Source: Candidatus Kryptoniota bacterium (GTDB lineage Bacteria; Bacteroidota; Ignavibacteria; Kryptoniales; JAKASW01). Taken from it: a stretch of 64,000 nucleotides of DNA. Both the position numbers and the translations under genes were made by a program. The DNA is taken from positions 62,001-126,000 of the forward strand of contig DATCTN010000017.1 of assembly GCA_036567965.1 (NCBI GenBank). Direction: 5' to 3'. Below are positions 46,729 to 56,187 of the stretch, in pieces (the stretch's first letter is position 1; each line of letters starts with the position of its first letter). A model generated the notes under the pieces. That model saw nothing but the letters and a program-made list of their open reading frames with translations, had not been told where the DNA came from and did no database searches.

Positions 46729-47405
46729 ACAAAATACTTGTAATCGAAGACGATGCCGCAATAAGGAACGGCCTTGCCGAGACTCTCAAAGGAGAACACT
46801 ATCAGGTGGACACCTCCTCGGATGGGGAAGAAGGATATAAGAAGGCAGTCAAGAAAAGTGTAAACCTGGTAATTCTCGACCTAATGCTTCCATCAATCAA
46901 CGGCGAAGAGATTTGCCGGAGGCTCAGAAGCGAAGGGGTCAACACGCCCATACTTATCCTTACAAGCAAGAAGGAAGAGACGAGCAAAGTTCTCGGACTC
47001 GAATTGGGGGCGGACGATTATGTCACCAAACCATTCAGTATTCCGGAATTGCTCGCGAGAGTAAAAGCGATTCTCAGGAGGCAGGTCAGGAAGGCGGAGA
47101 TCATCGACGAATTCTCGTTCGGAAATGTCAGGATCGAAATGAAGAAACACGAAGCGACTAAGAAAGGGAAATCAATCAAGCTTACAGAGAGGGAATTCCG
47201 GGTGTTGAAATACCTGATCGACCATAAGTGCGAAGTCGTGACACGCGATATGCTTCTCGACGAAGTCTGGGGGTACGAGACTTTCCCGACCACACGTACG
47301 GTCGATAACTACATTCTCTCTATCCGTCATAAGTTGGAGGACAACCCTGCGCGTCCAAGGTACATCCTCACTGTCCATACCTCCGGATACAAGCTTGATG
47401 TTTGA
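46725..47405 (+). CDS. OmpR/PhoB family response regulator
   Basis: A 226-residue transcription factor. The receiver domain (1-120) has the acidic pair EDDAA, the phosphoacceptor in LVILDLMLPSINGEE, T in LILTSKK and K in DYVTKPF. A winged-helix DNA-binding domain follows (KLTEREFRVLKYLIDHKCEV, TVDNYILSIRHKLE). Start overlaps the kinase stop (ATGA). Likely targets include the outer-membrane genes just downstream (inference from order; no repeated binding site recognised). Confidence 0.95.
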   Translation: MNKILVIEDDAAIRNGLAETLKGEHYQVDTSSDGEEGYKKAVKKSVNLVILDLMLPSINGEEICRRLRSEGVNTPILILTSKKEETSKVLGLELGADDYVTKPFSIPELLARVKAILRRQVRKAEIIDEFSFGNVRIEMKKHEATKKGKSIKLTEREFRVLKYLIDHKCEVVTRDMLLDEVWGYETFPTTRTVDNYILSIRHKLEDNPARPRYILTVHTSGYKLDV

Positions 47406-47749
47406 AGGAAGGGGGTAATTTGACCGGACCGTGACAATTTCCTGACAAAAGGGGGAACATGCATTTATAGATTTCAACAAGTCATGGAAGAGCCAGATTG
47501 CTTTTCGAATCGAAAAATATTTACGTGAGCTTCCAATTGTGTGTAGACAGCAGTTCTCCGCATCCATCAAGAGCGGGGCGAGAAGCTCGGACTCGCCCGT
47601 GTGGAATATCCGGCGGGAGACTTCGTCTCGACCATAAAGGAAGCGGCAAAGAAGTCGTCATCAGGATCTGCTCTTCATATGCAGGAGTAACGTCGTGCGT
47701 CCTGTCGCTTCGCTTGCTTCCACTACACAAATAAAAAAAGGAGACGAAA
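47406..47749. other. Intergenic region with a possible gene fragment
   Basis: About 340 bases. One frame (about 47546-47689) reads LRIHQERGEKLGLARVEYPA and GDFVSTIKEAAKKS before a stop; it looks protein-like but has a stop just upstream and no start, so it may be the end of a lost gene. The last 20 bases carry AAAGGAG, the RBS of the next gene. Confidence 0.35.
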
Positions 47750-48373
47750 ATGAAACGCGTACTCATGCAGCTTGTCATTCTGTTCGTCATAATGATTCCG
47801 GCCGCATTCGCACAGTTGCCGCTGAGCGTCGGAGTACTTGGCGGATTGAACCTGGCAAATGCGACAACTTCGCCGTCATTATCTACTACAACCAGGACCG
47901 GCATGATTGTCGGCGGCTCGATCGAATTCGGGCTTGCCCCAATGTTATCTGTGCAGCCCGAAGTCCTTTACATCCAGAAGGGCGCGAAGTATTCCATGAT
48001 TTTCCTGGGGCAAACAATCGACGCAACATTCAAATTTGATTATGTCGAAGTCCCGATCCTCATCAAGGCTAAACTTCCTGTCGGCCCGCTGAAACCGTAC
48101 GTCTTTGTCGGCCCAAATATCGGCTTTAGTGTGAACGCCCAGGGAGAGGTCACTGCATTCGGTCAAACTCAAACGAGCAAGATAGACTCCACTAAATCGA
48201 CCGACTTCTGTCTCGACATCGGAGCTGGAGTGGAGTACTCATTAATCGCGAATCTGAGTTTGACGGGTGACGTCCGATATTCGTTAGGTCTCACAAATAT
48301 CGGAACCGAATCCGAATCGTGGAAATCAACCGGCGTCCAGATCCTGGTCGGCGTCAAGATTTCACTGATGTAA
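47750..48373 (+). CDS. PorT-like outer-membrane beta-barrel protein
   Basis: A 207-residue exported barrel: signal peptide 1-21 (IMIPAAFAQ), then eight or so amphipathic strands (GVLGGLNLANATT, MLSVQPEVLYIQKGAKYSM, FKFDYVEVPILIKAKLPVG, KPYVFVGPNIGFSV, LDIGAGVEYSLIANLSLTGD). This is the common Bacteroidota porin-family/PorT-like barrel. It is the first of three envelope genes after the two-component pair. Substrate or partner unknown. Confidence 0.85.
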   Translation: MKRVLMQLVILFVIMIPAAFAQLPLSVGVLGGLNLANATTSPSLSTTTRTGMIVGGSIEFGLAPMLSVQPEVLYIQKGAKYSMIFLGQTIDATFKFDYVEVPILIKAKLPVGPLKPYVFVGPNIGFSVNAQGEVTAFGQTQTSKIDSTKSTDFCLDIGAGVEYSLIANLSLTGDVRYSLGLTNIGTESESWKSTGVQILVGVKISLM

Positions 48374-48401
48374 ACCCTTTTAGAAACCGCTGACACATCG
48401 A

Positions 48402-50627
48402 ATGAGAATTTCTTTTTCCCGAATTGGGTTTCGAGGTTTTGAAGTAAGGAATCGTTTGGATAGTACACTCGGTATAGTCGTATTTGCGAGTCTCTTACTG
48501 CTCGATGTGTCAGCTCTTTTCGCCTCTTCGGCAAATAATTCTGCCGATACAGCCGGAACACAAAACCTTCTCAAAGTGGTTACAATCAACATCTGGTCCG
48601 GTTTGGATTACACCGGCTTCTTTCGTTTCGGCGAGTATGAGACAGCAAAGAGAAGGGAACTTCGTCTGCAGCTTCTCATCGCGCAGCTGAGGAGACTCGA
48701 CCCGGACGTCATCTGCATTCAGGAGGCGAACCCGGTCAGTGAGTATTCATGCCGGCTTGCAGACTCGCTCGGCTTCGATGAAGTTCACCAGGTATGCAAC
48801 GCGGGAATCAAGTTTGGCGGAGTGGGACTGCCGACGAACTTTGACGAAGGAATCGCAATTCTTGCACGCAGGAACTTGCAGCTGCGCTATCTTCCACCCT
48901 GGAAGTTGTCCGGATCGTTCGGAATTTATGGCGGCGCCATTACCCTGAACTTCGATGAATCCGAGTTTGCCCAGGTCGCCCAGATCACGGTGGGCGGGAA
49001 GGCAATATACCTCGTCAATGTTCACCTGAGTGCCTATCCTCCTGACGATCGAACCATCAAGGAGGAAATCGAAAAGGAGATAATTGAGGGGAGGATCGAC
49101 AGTGCCGAAGCGCAGCAGCTTTCTGAAGATATTTCTGCGGGAGCCGGAAGAAGAGTTGAGGAAGTATCCGAGCTTCTGGACCACCTGGCTGAATTTCCCG
49201 CCGGTATTCCGGTGACCATGGCGGGCGATTTCAATTCGATCCAGGACTCCCGAGAGATGAAATTGATCGGTGGCAGAGGCGAATTTTCCTGTGTGCGTGA
49301 CAGCGCCGCTAATGCTTCCCATCCTACCTGGGATCCGCTTCGGAACCCGAATATAAAGTTCTCCACTGATCTTTCTGCGGAGGGCGTGAATGACTTCAGC
49401 ACTTTCGACAGATTGTCCGCCATGTATGACCGCGTCCCAAGAACAATCGATTACATATTCCTGAACAATCGCTTCACGGAGGGAAGTACAGTGGAGGCGC
49501 ACATTGCGATGGATGAATCTCGTGACAGTGTTTTTGCGTCCGACCATTTCGGTGTTTTTGCGGTCATCGATATGAATAAGATTGCGCGCGATTCTCTATC
49601 GACTGACAATGAAAAGAGCTCTGCGCGGAGTCCGGTTGAACCTCTTCCGATTTTGTCTTACGACACGGACACACATTTTGGATACGGCGCGAAACTTTTT
49701 CTCTTCGATCTGTTCAAGCTGAACGAGTCGTTTGACATCGTGCTTTTTAACAGCACGAAGGGAGAGCAATGGTACCGGTTCGTATTTTCAATTCCTGATT
49801 TCGAATCGAGAGAGGGTACACGGTACCCTGTCGCTCTCGATTTGATTTTCGATTATGACAAATGGCTTCGAAATAACTTCTACGGAATCGGAAATGCCAG
49901 CAGAGTTTCCGAAGGTGAACAATACACCAGGATCCCGATCGATGCGGAAGTGGATATCAGCAGGGGTTTTAGCCCTACTTTCGTAGGTCAGGTGATATTG
50001 AAATACATGTCGGTAAGAAATTATAATTTTGCAGTAGGAAGCAAGCTGGCCACTCTTCCACCCGCGTTGAACTCTGCGACGGTGAAATACAATTCTCTTG
50101 GTTTGACATTGAGATACGACACGAGGAACAGTTTCATTAATGCGTCTAAAGGCGTCGTGCTGCAGGGTGAGACTGAGTATTCACCGCGGTGGAGTCTCGG
50201 AAATACATCGTTCGCCCGTGCGGCAGGATGGATCCAATACTATTCCGTTCTCTTTTACCCTACCACCGTGTTCGCTTTGAGGATCGGAGCCCAGCAGGTA
50301 TTCGGGAGCAACATTCCTGTCCAGGTGATGAGTTCGCTTGGCGGTACGCTGAATCTCCGCGGGTACCCGCAGGACAGATTTCTCGACAAGTCCGACGCTT
50401 TGCTGAATGCAGAGTTGAGATTTCCGATTTTCTGGAGAATCGGCGGCGTAGCGGGAATCGATGCGGGAAAAGTTTGGCCGTCACTGAAAGACATCGACTT
50501 TCGTAACTGGCCTTACAATCCGCTCGCGGGACTGCGTTTGTATATGGACAATTACGTTGTCCGAGTTGACATCGGGTTTGGAAGAGAGGGTACGGGTTTC
50601 TATTTCAATTTCGGTCAGCTGTTCTAA
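48402..50627 (+). CDS. Endonuclease/exonuclease/phosphatase domain fused to an Omp85-type beta-barrel
   Basis: A 741-residue outer-membrane protein with two parts. After a hydrophobic export segment (about 23-43), residues 55-392 form an EEP (DNase I-like) domain with the metal and catalytic set: TINIWSG, E108 in CIQEAN, H208 in VNVHLS, D276/N278 in AGDFNS, D350 in RTIDYIF and D381-H382 in SDHFGVFA. Residues about 410-741 resemble an Omp85/BamA-type barrel (bacterial surface antigen D15), with SLGGTLNLRGYPQDRF and a C-terminal phenylalanine (YFNFGQLF). No POTRA repeats are visible between them. This recalls type Vd patatin transporters such as PlpD, but with a phosphodiesterase/nuclease passenger. 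The enzymatic substrate (DNA, RNA, phospholipid or inositol phosphate) is unknown. Confidence 0.85.
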   Translation: MRISFSRIGFRGFEVRNRLDSTLGIVVFASLLLLDVSALFASSANNSADTAGTQNLLKVVTINIWSGLDYTGFFRFGEYETAKRRELRLQLLIAQLRRLDPDVICIQEANPVSEYSCRLADSLGFDEVHQVCNAGIKFGGVGLPTNFDEGIAILARRNLQLRYLPPWKLSGSFGIYGGAITLNFDESEFAQVAQITVGGKAIYLVNVHLSAYPPDDRTIKEEIEKEIIEGRIDSAEAQQLSEDISAGAGRRVEEVSELLDHLAEFPAGIPVTMAGDFNSIQDSREMKLIGGRGEFSCVRDSAANASHPTWDPLRNPNIKFSTDLSAEGVNDFSTFDRLSAMYDRVPRTIDYIFLNNRFTEGSTVEAHIAMDESRDSVFASDHFGVFAVIDMNKIARDSLSTDNEKSSARSPVEPLPILSYDTDTHFGYGAKLFLFDLFKLNESFDIVLFNSTKGEQWYRFVFSIPDFESREGTRYPVALDLIFDYDKWLRNNFYGIGNASRVSEGEQYTRIPIDAEVDISRGFSPTFVGQVILKYMSVRNYNFAVGSKLATLPPALNSATVKYNSLGLTLRYDTRNSFINASKGVVLQGETEYSPRWSLGNTSFARAAGWIQYYSVLFYPTTVFALRIGAQQVFGSNIPVQVMSSLGGTLNLRGYPQDRFLDKSDALLNAELRFPIFWRIGGVAGIDAGKVWPSLKDIDFRNWPYNPLAGLRLYMDNYVVRVDIGFGREGTGFYFNFGQLF

Positions 50628-50701
50628 CTTATTGATGCGAGGTTGGTCCCTCAATTGGAGACAGCTTCAGAAATCAGGGACTATGTCAGGAGGAAAATTT
50701 T

Positions 50702-51781
50702 ATGAAACGAATCGGACTTCTCCTTTTGTTTTTCTCAATCTCATTTCCGGTTAGAGCCCAGGATCTCGGGAAACCGGTTCAACTCAACTCACTCGTGGGA
50801 GACACGCTCTGGCCGATGTTGAGGCAGCATTACGGTCTCCTGTCAAACGTCGATAAGTTCGTGTGCGCAAGATTCTTCGTTTCGAATGATTCGATCGTGA
50901 ACGCATGTGTGAGATACATGGGAAAAGACGGAACGCCGGAAGATACGCTTGTCCAGCAAGTGGGAATCCAACATGTGGTCGTCGCAATGATGAATCGAAA
51001 AGATTCGTTATTGGAATCGACGCAGTTACTTCTCAAGGACGGGCTGATCGTGAGCGGGAAAATTCTTAGGGAGACTACCGATTCGTTAACGTTCGCAGCG
51101 GGGAGTTTGGGAAACGTCGCCATAGCCAAAGCTAATATCGAAAACATAAGCGAGCGGACGCGCGGACCCGCCCGAAAGTATTCGGATCTTGTAAAGGACC
51201 CAGACATGACAAGGGCATACCTCATGCCCACCGCCTCCACGCTTCCTGCCGGCACCGGCTACATCGGAGACTATGAGCTCATCTTCTTTACGGCGGCTTA
51301 TGGCCTGACAGATTGGCTGATGATAAATGGAGGAACCGTGCTGCTCCCGCTTCGCCCTGAGGACATGATTTTCGATTACGGCGCAAAGGTGCGACTACTT
51401 CCGGCCGCCTCCAGGTTGAACTTCTCGCTTGGTGTTCAAATGTTCGGAGGAGGACTAATTGAAAATGTCTCGGGGATCGCGTACGGCGTCGCGAGTGTTG
51501 GAAACCGTGACCGCGCGCTCAACTTTGCTGTCGGCGACGCGTTCTCCGGGAGCGGAAGCCAGATTCTTTTCGGAATAAGCGGCGATGAACGTGTCGGCGA
51601 AAGCATCAAGCTGATGGCCGAGTTCTGGACGATGAAGGATGCCAACTGGTCTCCGTTGGTGATCGGCCTGAGGTTTTTCGGGAGCAAGCTTTCAGGCGAC
51701 ATCGGTCTTCTTTATCCGCTTGGTCAAAGCTGGGACTCACTCATCGGAATTCCGGTTGTAAGTATTACCTATTCGTTCTGA
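50702..51781 (+). CDS. Exported outer-membrane protein of unknown function
   Basis: A 359-residue exported protein with signal peptide 1-19 (FFSISFPVRAQ). The region around 112-150 (LLLKDGLIVSGKILRETTDS, then GNVAIAKANIENI) resembles the short SH3-like motif found in many Bacteroidota envelope proteins. The C-terminal 200 residues look like beta-strands ending in an aromatic residue (VVSITYSF), so a barrel is likely. Good RBS (AGGAGG). About 75 bases after the EEP-Omp85 gene and probably cotranscribed. I cannot name a family. Confidence 0.7.
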   Translation: MKRIGLLLLFFSISFPVRAQDLGKPVQLNSLVGDTLWPMLRQHYGLLSNVDKFVCARFFVSNDSIVNACVRYMGKDGTPEDTLVQQVGIQHVVVAMMNRKDSLLESTQLLLKDGLIVSGKILRETTDSLTFAAGSLGNVAIAKANIENISERTRGPARKYSDLVKDPDMTRAYLMPTASTLPAGTGYIGDYELIFFTAAYGLTDWLMINGGTVLLPLRPEDMIFDYGAKVRLLPAASRLNFSLGVQMFGGGLIENVSGIAYGVASVGNRDRALNFAVGDAFSGSGSQILFGISGDERVGESIKLMAEFWTMKDANWSPLVIGLRFFGSKLSGDIGLLYPLGQSWDSLIGIPVVSITYSF

Positions 51782-52601
51782 TCCTTAATATCGGAGGAGC
51801 TCCGTCGAAATGCGGAGCGGAGCGGGTGAAGAGGGCGCCCGAGGTGATTCTAGATTTCAATTGATAATCCGGATAATGACTCCTTTGATGCCACTGAAAT
51901 GCACCATCATTGACTACCCTATCTCGCCCAAAGATGACAGTAAGAGAATTTGTCGGTGTGACATTTATTTTAAAGTAGTCCGCTGCCAATCTTGGTTGTG
52001 ACTCAGTTTGAGTTTTGATTAGACACCTTCACAAACGGCCTTCGGAAAAAATGGCGATTAGTCCCGATCCCGGCCCGCGGGATCGAGGATGCCGCATCAG
52101 AAATAAAACCATAATGTAGAAGCGGCAGAAATTTCCAGAGTGGGTTTAAGTCCCGCCCATTTTTTTCCGTAAGCTCGACGGGTCGAGCGGATGCGCCGCA
52201 TATACAATAATTGGAGGCGCAAAAAGGACGCCCCGCGAAAATGGTCCCGACTGCCGTCCCGTCCAAATATTTGTGTGTCGGGATGCCGCAAGGCGGCATC
52301 GGGAACGTCCCGCCCTCTGTTGTGCGCGATTTTTTGAATAGCTCTGTTAATCCTCTGTTGAACAAAAAATCGCCATAACCATTCTGTCGAGACATGAATA
52401 AACTGTTCCTCTTCAGCGGGACTCTCCCGAAGGGATCCCTTTCCCTAAGGGACTCCTTCGGAGCGGGACATTTTCGCAAGGGGTACAACAGTTACTTATT
52501 GAAATTGAATCACCACCCCAATCTTAAAATCCGTAAATCTCTTTCGCACTTTTATTATATTTTCCACGTTAAATCATTGACAAGATTCTAAGGAGATGCA
52601 A
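51782..52601. repeat. Long intergenic region with dispersed repeats and hairpins
   Basis: About 820 bases without a supported gene. It contains a copy of the repeat found in the cassette array (52256-52304), a hairpin-rich stretch at 52416-52471 (CTCCCGAAGGGA, CCCTTTCCCTAAGGG, CTCCTTCGGAG), and a 9-base inverted pair ATGGCGATT (52051) / AATCGCCAT (52368). TTCACAAACGG at about 52028 resembles the 5' end of the attC-like sites (CCTAACAAACGG), so part of it may be a decayed site. Confidence 0.5.
52256..52304 (+). repeat. Dispersed repeat, copy 1
   Basis: GTCCCGTCCAAATATTTG followed by TGTCGGGATGCCGC-AAG-GCGGCATCGGGA. The same 49-base block recurs at 58267-58315 and 61263-61311, inside the attC-like elements. 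Its second half folds into a GATGCCGC/GCGGCATC stem. This copy lies outside the array. Confidence 0.75.
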
Positions 52602-53618
52602 ATGTCGGTGACCGTTGTATCCAAGTACGAACTCTGGTATAACGCCTTCCGCGGTTTTTATCGGAAGGAACTCCCGATCGATCAACTTGACCCGGTGTCA
52701 AGATGGCTATATGCCTCGCGGAGTATCATCCTTGTGATTTCGGCTCAGGCCGCTGTCATCGCAGGCCTCCTCGCCATTTCGTCGGGATCGTTCGATCTCC
52801 TCTACTTTCTGCTTCTCCTGATCGGACTTGTCGTCGCACATGCGGTCAGCAATCTATCTAATGACTACTTCGGCTTTCATCGCGGCCACGACACTCCCGA
52901 CTCGCCACGCATGAGATACACCCTTCACCCGCTAGCGAGCAACATGATGAGCGCCGGCTCGCTCAAGAAAGGGATCTGGATCCTGATTTCCATCGGGATC
53001 ATCATTGCGATATTCTTCACTTTCGTAAGAGGTCTCGTTGCGGCTGTGTTAGCTGCCCTTGGACTAGGAATCCTTTACTGGTACGATGGTGCTCCACGCG
53101 ATCTCAAGAGCATCGGGTTCGGCGAGATCGCCACCTTCATCGTGTGGGGACCGCTGATGATCGGAGGGGGATACTTCTGCATGACAGGTTCATTATCGAC
53201 AGCGGCATTTCTCGCGTCGATACCATACGGACTCGGAGTAATGTCAATACTCGTCGGGAAACATATTGACCAGATGGAATTTGACAAAACCCAGAACCAG
53301 CGTACGCTGCCGATAGTTCTGGGTGAGAAGAACGCGCGCCTCTTTAACCAGACCTCGATTTTCCTGATGTACTTCGTAGTGGTCGTCCTTGTCGTGTTCA
53401 GGTATCTCACCCCGTTCGCGCTTATCGTCTTCCTCAATTTCCCGCGCGGCTGGAAGGCGATGGGAGTATTCTCGAAGGCACGTCCCGATTCTCCTCCTGA
53501 AGGTTATGTCGGCTGGCCATTGTGGTATCATCGGTTCAGTCTGGTGCACAACAAGAGGTTCGGGTGGCTGTACATCCTGGGCCTCGCTCTGGGCGCCGTC
53601 TATTCTTCACTCTTGTGA
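52602..53618 (+). CDS. UbiA family prenyltransferase
   Basis: Membrane prenyltransferase of about 338 residues with eight or nine helices. The first aspartate-rich motif is NDYFGFHRGHDTPDS, the second DQMEFDKTQNQRTLPIVLG, as in MenA/UbiA enzymes that attach a prenyl chain to an aromatic acceptor. Quinone synthesis is a reasonable guess, but no other quinone gene is near, and the C-terminal region is longer than MenA. The ATG at 52602 is preferred: AGGAG lies six bases before it but directly abuts the ATG at 52596. Confidence 0.88.
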   Translation: MSVTVVSKYELWYNAFRGFYRKELPIDQLDPVSRWLYASRSIILVISAQAAVIAGLLAISSGSFDLLYFLLLLIGLVVAHAVSNLSNDYFGFHRGHDTPDSPRMRYTLHPLASNMMSAGSLKKGIWILISIGIIIAIFFTFVRGLVAAVLAALGLGILYWYDGAPRDLKSIGFGEIATFIVWGPLMIGGGYFCMTGSLSTAAFLASIPYGLGVMSILVGKHIDQMEFDKTQNQRTLPIVLGEKNARLFNQTSIFLMYFVVVVLVVFRYLTPFALIVFLNFPRGWKAMGVFSKARPDSPPEGYVGWPLWYHRFSLVHNKRFGWLYILGLALGAVYSSLL

Positions 53619-53830
53619 TTATTTCCAACTTGCCGGAGCCAAGTGAGTTTTAATATTTTCGAAATGACCTATCGGCTATGCGATTCGTGCACATGCGAGG
53701 AACCAGAGCTTGATCTATCCCAAAGGGTGCGTGATTGCAGTTTCAATCGTCGGTCTTGATTCTGGCATAGCGCGGGAATTAGAATACTTTCAGACATAGA
53801 CACTTATCATAACCAGCCAGGGATCAGAAA

Positions 53831-55291
53831 ATGAAGTCGTGCGTAAAAAGAAGCCTCATTCCAATTTTGATTCTCCTCTTCTCATTTCCTGTGATGTCGT
53901 TCGGCCAGGACTTTCAACACTTTTTGGATCGAGTCAATTCTTTACCCGATTCTCTCCGGCAAACGGTCACTGACAGTCTAATGAACGCGGTGACGACAGT
54001 TCCGCTCATCGAGCAGGACACCGTCGTGCACTTTGTCTACCGCGGGTCGGCGAGCACGTTAACACTCGCCGGAGACGTAAATAATTGGTCGGTGACCGCG
54101 TTAAGCATGATACACGTAGGCGGCACAAATTTCTGGCACGTCGACCAGGTATATCCCACGGACGCACGGCTCGAGTATAAATACGTGATCAACGGCTCGA
54201 ATTGGATTTTAGATCCGCGAAATCCCAACCAGGTCATGGAAGGTTTTGGGCCCAACTCTGAACTGAGAATGCCGGCATATGTTTCGCCGCCTGAAATAAC
54301 ATACTACCCCGATATTCCGCACGGTACTTCAGTCGACACGACGTGGTACAGCACAAATCTTTCCAACTCAAGGAAGATTGAGATCTATCTCCCGGCCGGT
54401 TACAGCACTTCGTCCGACAGTTTCCCCGTGATATATTTTCAGGATGGATCCGAAGCTGTCTCTCTTGAAAATGGCGAGAATGTGATCGACTATCTTACCG
54501 CTCATAAGATGATTCGACCGATCATCGCGGTGTTCGTGTCTTATGTCAACAGGACACCGGAATATGCCGGCAACCAGGTTACTTCATATATGAATTTTTT
54601 CGTTAACGAGCTCGTTCCATTTGTGGATTCGAGATTCCGCACACTCAAGAGTTCGCACGACAGGGGTGTAATCGGAGCTTCGTATGGCGGCAACATTTCG
54701 CTTTGGCTCGGCATGACTTATCCGAGTGTATTTGGAAACATCGGCGCGCAATCGAGTTATGTGGATCCGACCATCTCGTCGACATTTCAGAGCGGAAGCA
54801 AGCTCGATTTGAAATTGTACATGGACCTCGGCACATATGATATCACGAGTCTCATACCGATGGTGCACAGTTTCCTCCAGATTGTAAAAGACAAGGGATA
54901 TGAATACGAATATCACGAGTACAATGAAGGTCACAGCTGGGCGAACTGGCGCGCGCATATAAAAAACGCTCTCGAGTTATTTTATCCGCCGTTGCCGGCA
55001 GGTGTGAAGAAAACATCGCCGAAGTCGACGGGATATTATTTGAACCAGAATTTTCCGAACCCATTTAATCCGAGTACGGTGATCAGCTATCAGCTGTCAG
55101 CTAACAGCTACGTCAGCTTGCGAGTCTACGACATACTTGGAAGGGAAGTTGAGACAATCGTCGAGGCGCGTCAGCCGGCGGGGAGCCATATGGTCAGATT
55201 CGACGGGACGAGTCTGGCGGGCGGGGTTTACATTTGTTGCCTGACTGCAGATGGCCGATCCGATATAACAAAGATGATAATGTTAAAGTGA
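53831..55291 (+). CDS. T9SS-exported esterase (enterochelin esterase-like) with CBM48/E-set domain
   Basis: A 486-residue secreted protein. Signal peptide 1-25 (FPVMSFGQ). Residues 65-150 form an early-set/CBM48-like domain (TLAGDVNNWS, LEYKYVINGSNWILDP). The esterase D/Fes-type alpha/beta-hydrolase domain (about 175-395) has the nucleophile elbow GASYGG and a catalytic-type histidine in NEGHSWANW. The last 80 residues are a T9SS sorting domain (NFPNPFNPSTVISYQL, GVYICCLTADGRS). It probably cleaves feruloyl, acetyl or siderophore esters outside the cell; xylan esterases often have this E-set plus esterase layout. Confidence 0.9.
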   Translation: MKSCVKRSLIPILILLFSFPVMSFGQDFQHFLDRVNSLPDSLRQTVTDSLMNAVTTVPLIEQDTVVHFVYRGSASTLTLAGDVNNWSVTALSMIHVGGTNFWHVDQVYPTDARLEYKYVINGSNWILDPRNPNQVMEGFGPNSELRMPAYVSPPEITYYPDIPHGTSVDTTWYSTNLSNSRKIEIYLPAGYSTSSDSFPVIYFQDGSEAVSLENGENVIDYLTAHKMIRPIIAVFVSYVNRTPEYAGNQVTSYMNFFVNELVPFVDSRFRTLKSSHDRGVIGASYGGNISLWLGMTYPSVFGNIGAQSSYVDPTISSTFQSGSKLDLKLYMDLGTYDITSLIPMVHSFLQIVKDKGYEYEYHEYNEGHSWANWRAHIKNALELFYPPLPAGVKKTSPKSTGYYLNQNFPNPFNPSTVISYQLSANSYVSLRVYDILGREVETIVEARQPAGSHMVRFDGTSLAGGVYICCLTADGRSDITKMIMLK

Positions 55292-55444
55292 AGATGGTGC
55301 TCGGTGAAAGAAGTTAGACACGGATGAGACGGATTCCCACGGATGAGATTGTTCATAAATAGCTTTTGTAAAACCATTATTTTTTGAATGTCGATGTTCG
55401 ATGGGGCAAATGAACCGTCTGCATCTTCAAGCGAAGCGGAGATC

Positions 55445-55786
55445 ATGGCATACAACGAAGAATTGATGGTGCGTATAAGATCTTTGTTAGCAGGCCAGCG
55501 CAGCGTCAAAGAGAAAAAGATGTTCAGTGGAGTGACCTTCATGGTGAACGGCAAGATGTGTGTGAGCACAAGTCACGAGAGGATATTGTGCAGGATCGAT
55601 CCTGCGCTACATGAAGAAGCGATCAGTAAGGAAGGTTGCCGTGCCATGAGGATGAAAGGGAAGGAACTAAGAGGGTGGGTATTTGTCAGCGAGGACGCAA
55701 TTCAAACTAAGAAAGAGCTCGAGTATTGGGTAGGACTCGCCCTAGATTTCAACAGGAGGGCGAAGTCATCGAAGAAAAAGGGCTAA
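55445..55786 (+). CDS. TfoX N-terminal domain protein
   Basis: A 113-residue small protein matching the TfoX_N fold: MAYNEELMVRIRSLLAGQRS, KKMFSGVTFMVNGKMC, and a lysine-rich C-terminus. Isolated TfoX_N proteins are common and not shown to be competence regulators. I place the start at ATG 55445, where the family usually begins and GCGGAG lies upstream; the frame is open to 55388. Confidence 0.8.
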   Translation: MAYNEELMVRIRSLLAGQRSVKEKKMFSGVTFMVNGKMCVSTSHERILCRIDPALHEEAISKEGCRAMRMKGKELRGWVFVSEDAIQTKKELEYWVGLALDFNRRAKSSKKKG

Positions 55787-55939
55787 GGGCTGTTGGGCAA
55801 ACTTACTCCAACCTGCTAATCTCAAGATACGGCGAACCACAAACGGATCGAGGATCCCGGCAGCCGCAAGATCAAGGATGATCTGCTGGTGACATTACAA
55901 AGTGTAACGGGTAGAGTCATGGCCATGCGCCCGATGATA

Positions 55940-55968
55940 TTGACAATTGCGGGCGAACAAGATACATT
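55940..55968 (+). promoter_or_regulatory. Candidate promoter upstream of the cassette array
   Basis: TTGACA at 55940-55945 and TACATT at 55963-55968 with a 17-base spacer form a good sigma-70-like promoter pointing towards the first cassette. Bacteroidota often use a different consensus, so this is tentative; it would play the role of an integron Pc promoter. Confidence 0.35.
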
Positions 55969-56120
55969 TTTGCAAGCATAGGGATGCGGGAAAGTGAAAC
56001 TGGATGTAATCAAAGCTAGTTTGTTATCTCCACGATAAGTAGGATCCGCATTTATGTGGATGAAGAATCGTCAGGGAAAATAGATAGTCCATTTGGTTGC
56101 GTTTAGCAGACAAAAAGAAA

Positions 56121-56180
56121 ATAACCGCCATATGGCGTATTTCATCCTATACGGGCAGCATAAACGACATATGACGTGAT
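56121..56180 (+). promoter_or_regulatory. Twin near-identical palindromes before the first cassette
   Basis: ATAACCGCCATATGGCGTAT and ATAAACGACATATGACGTGA are two related palindromes centred on CATATG, 39 bases apart centre to centre (about four helical turns). They could be operators, or recombinase-binding repeats of an attI-like site, since a GTTAGGC core lies 15 bases downstream. Confidence 0.45.
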
Positions 56181-56187
56181 TGCAGTA

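Noticed and set aside
52051-52376. 326-base segment bounded by ATGGCGATT/AATCGCCAT, possible MITE
   Set aside because: Inverted repeats are only nine bases and no target-site duplication is visible.
55792-55798. GTTGGGC just after the TfoX-N gene, a possible first attC core
   Set aside because: Only six bases after the stop codon, with no paired 5' box or inner stem; likely chance.
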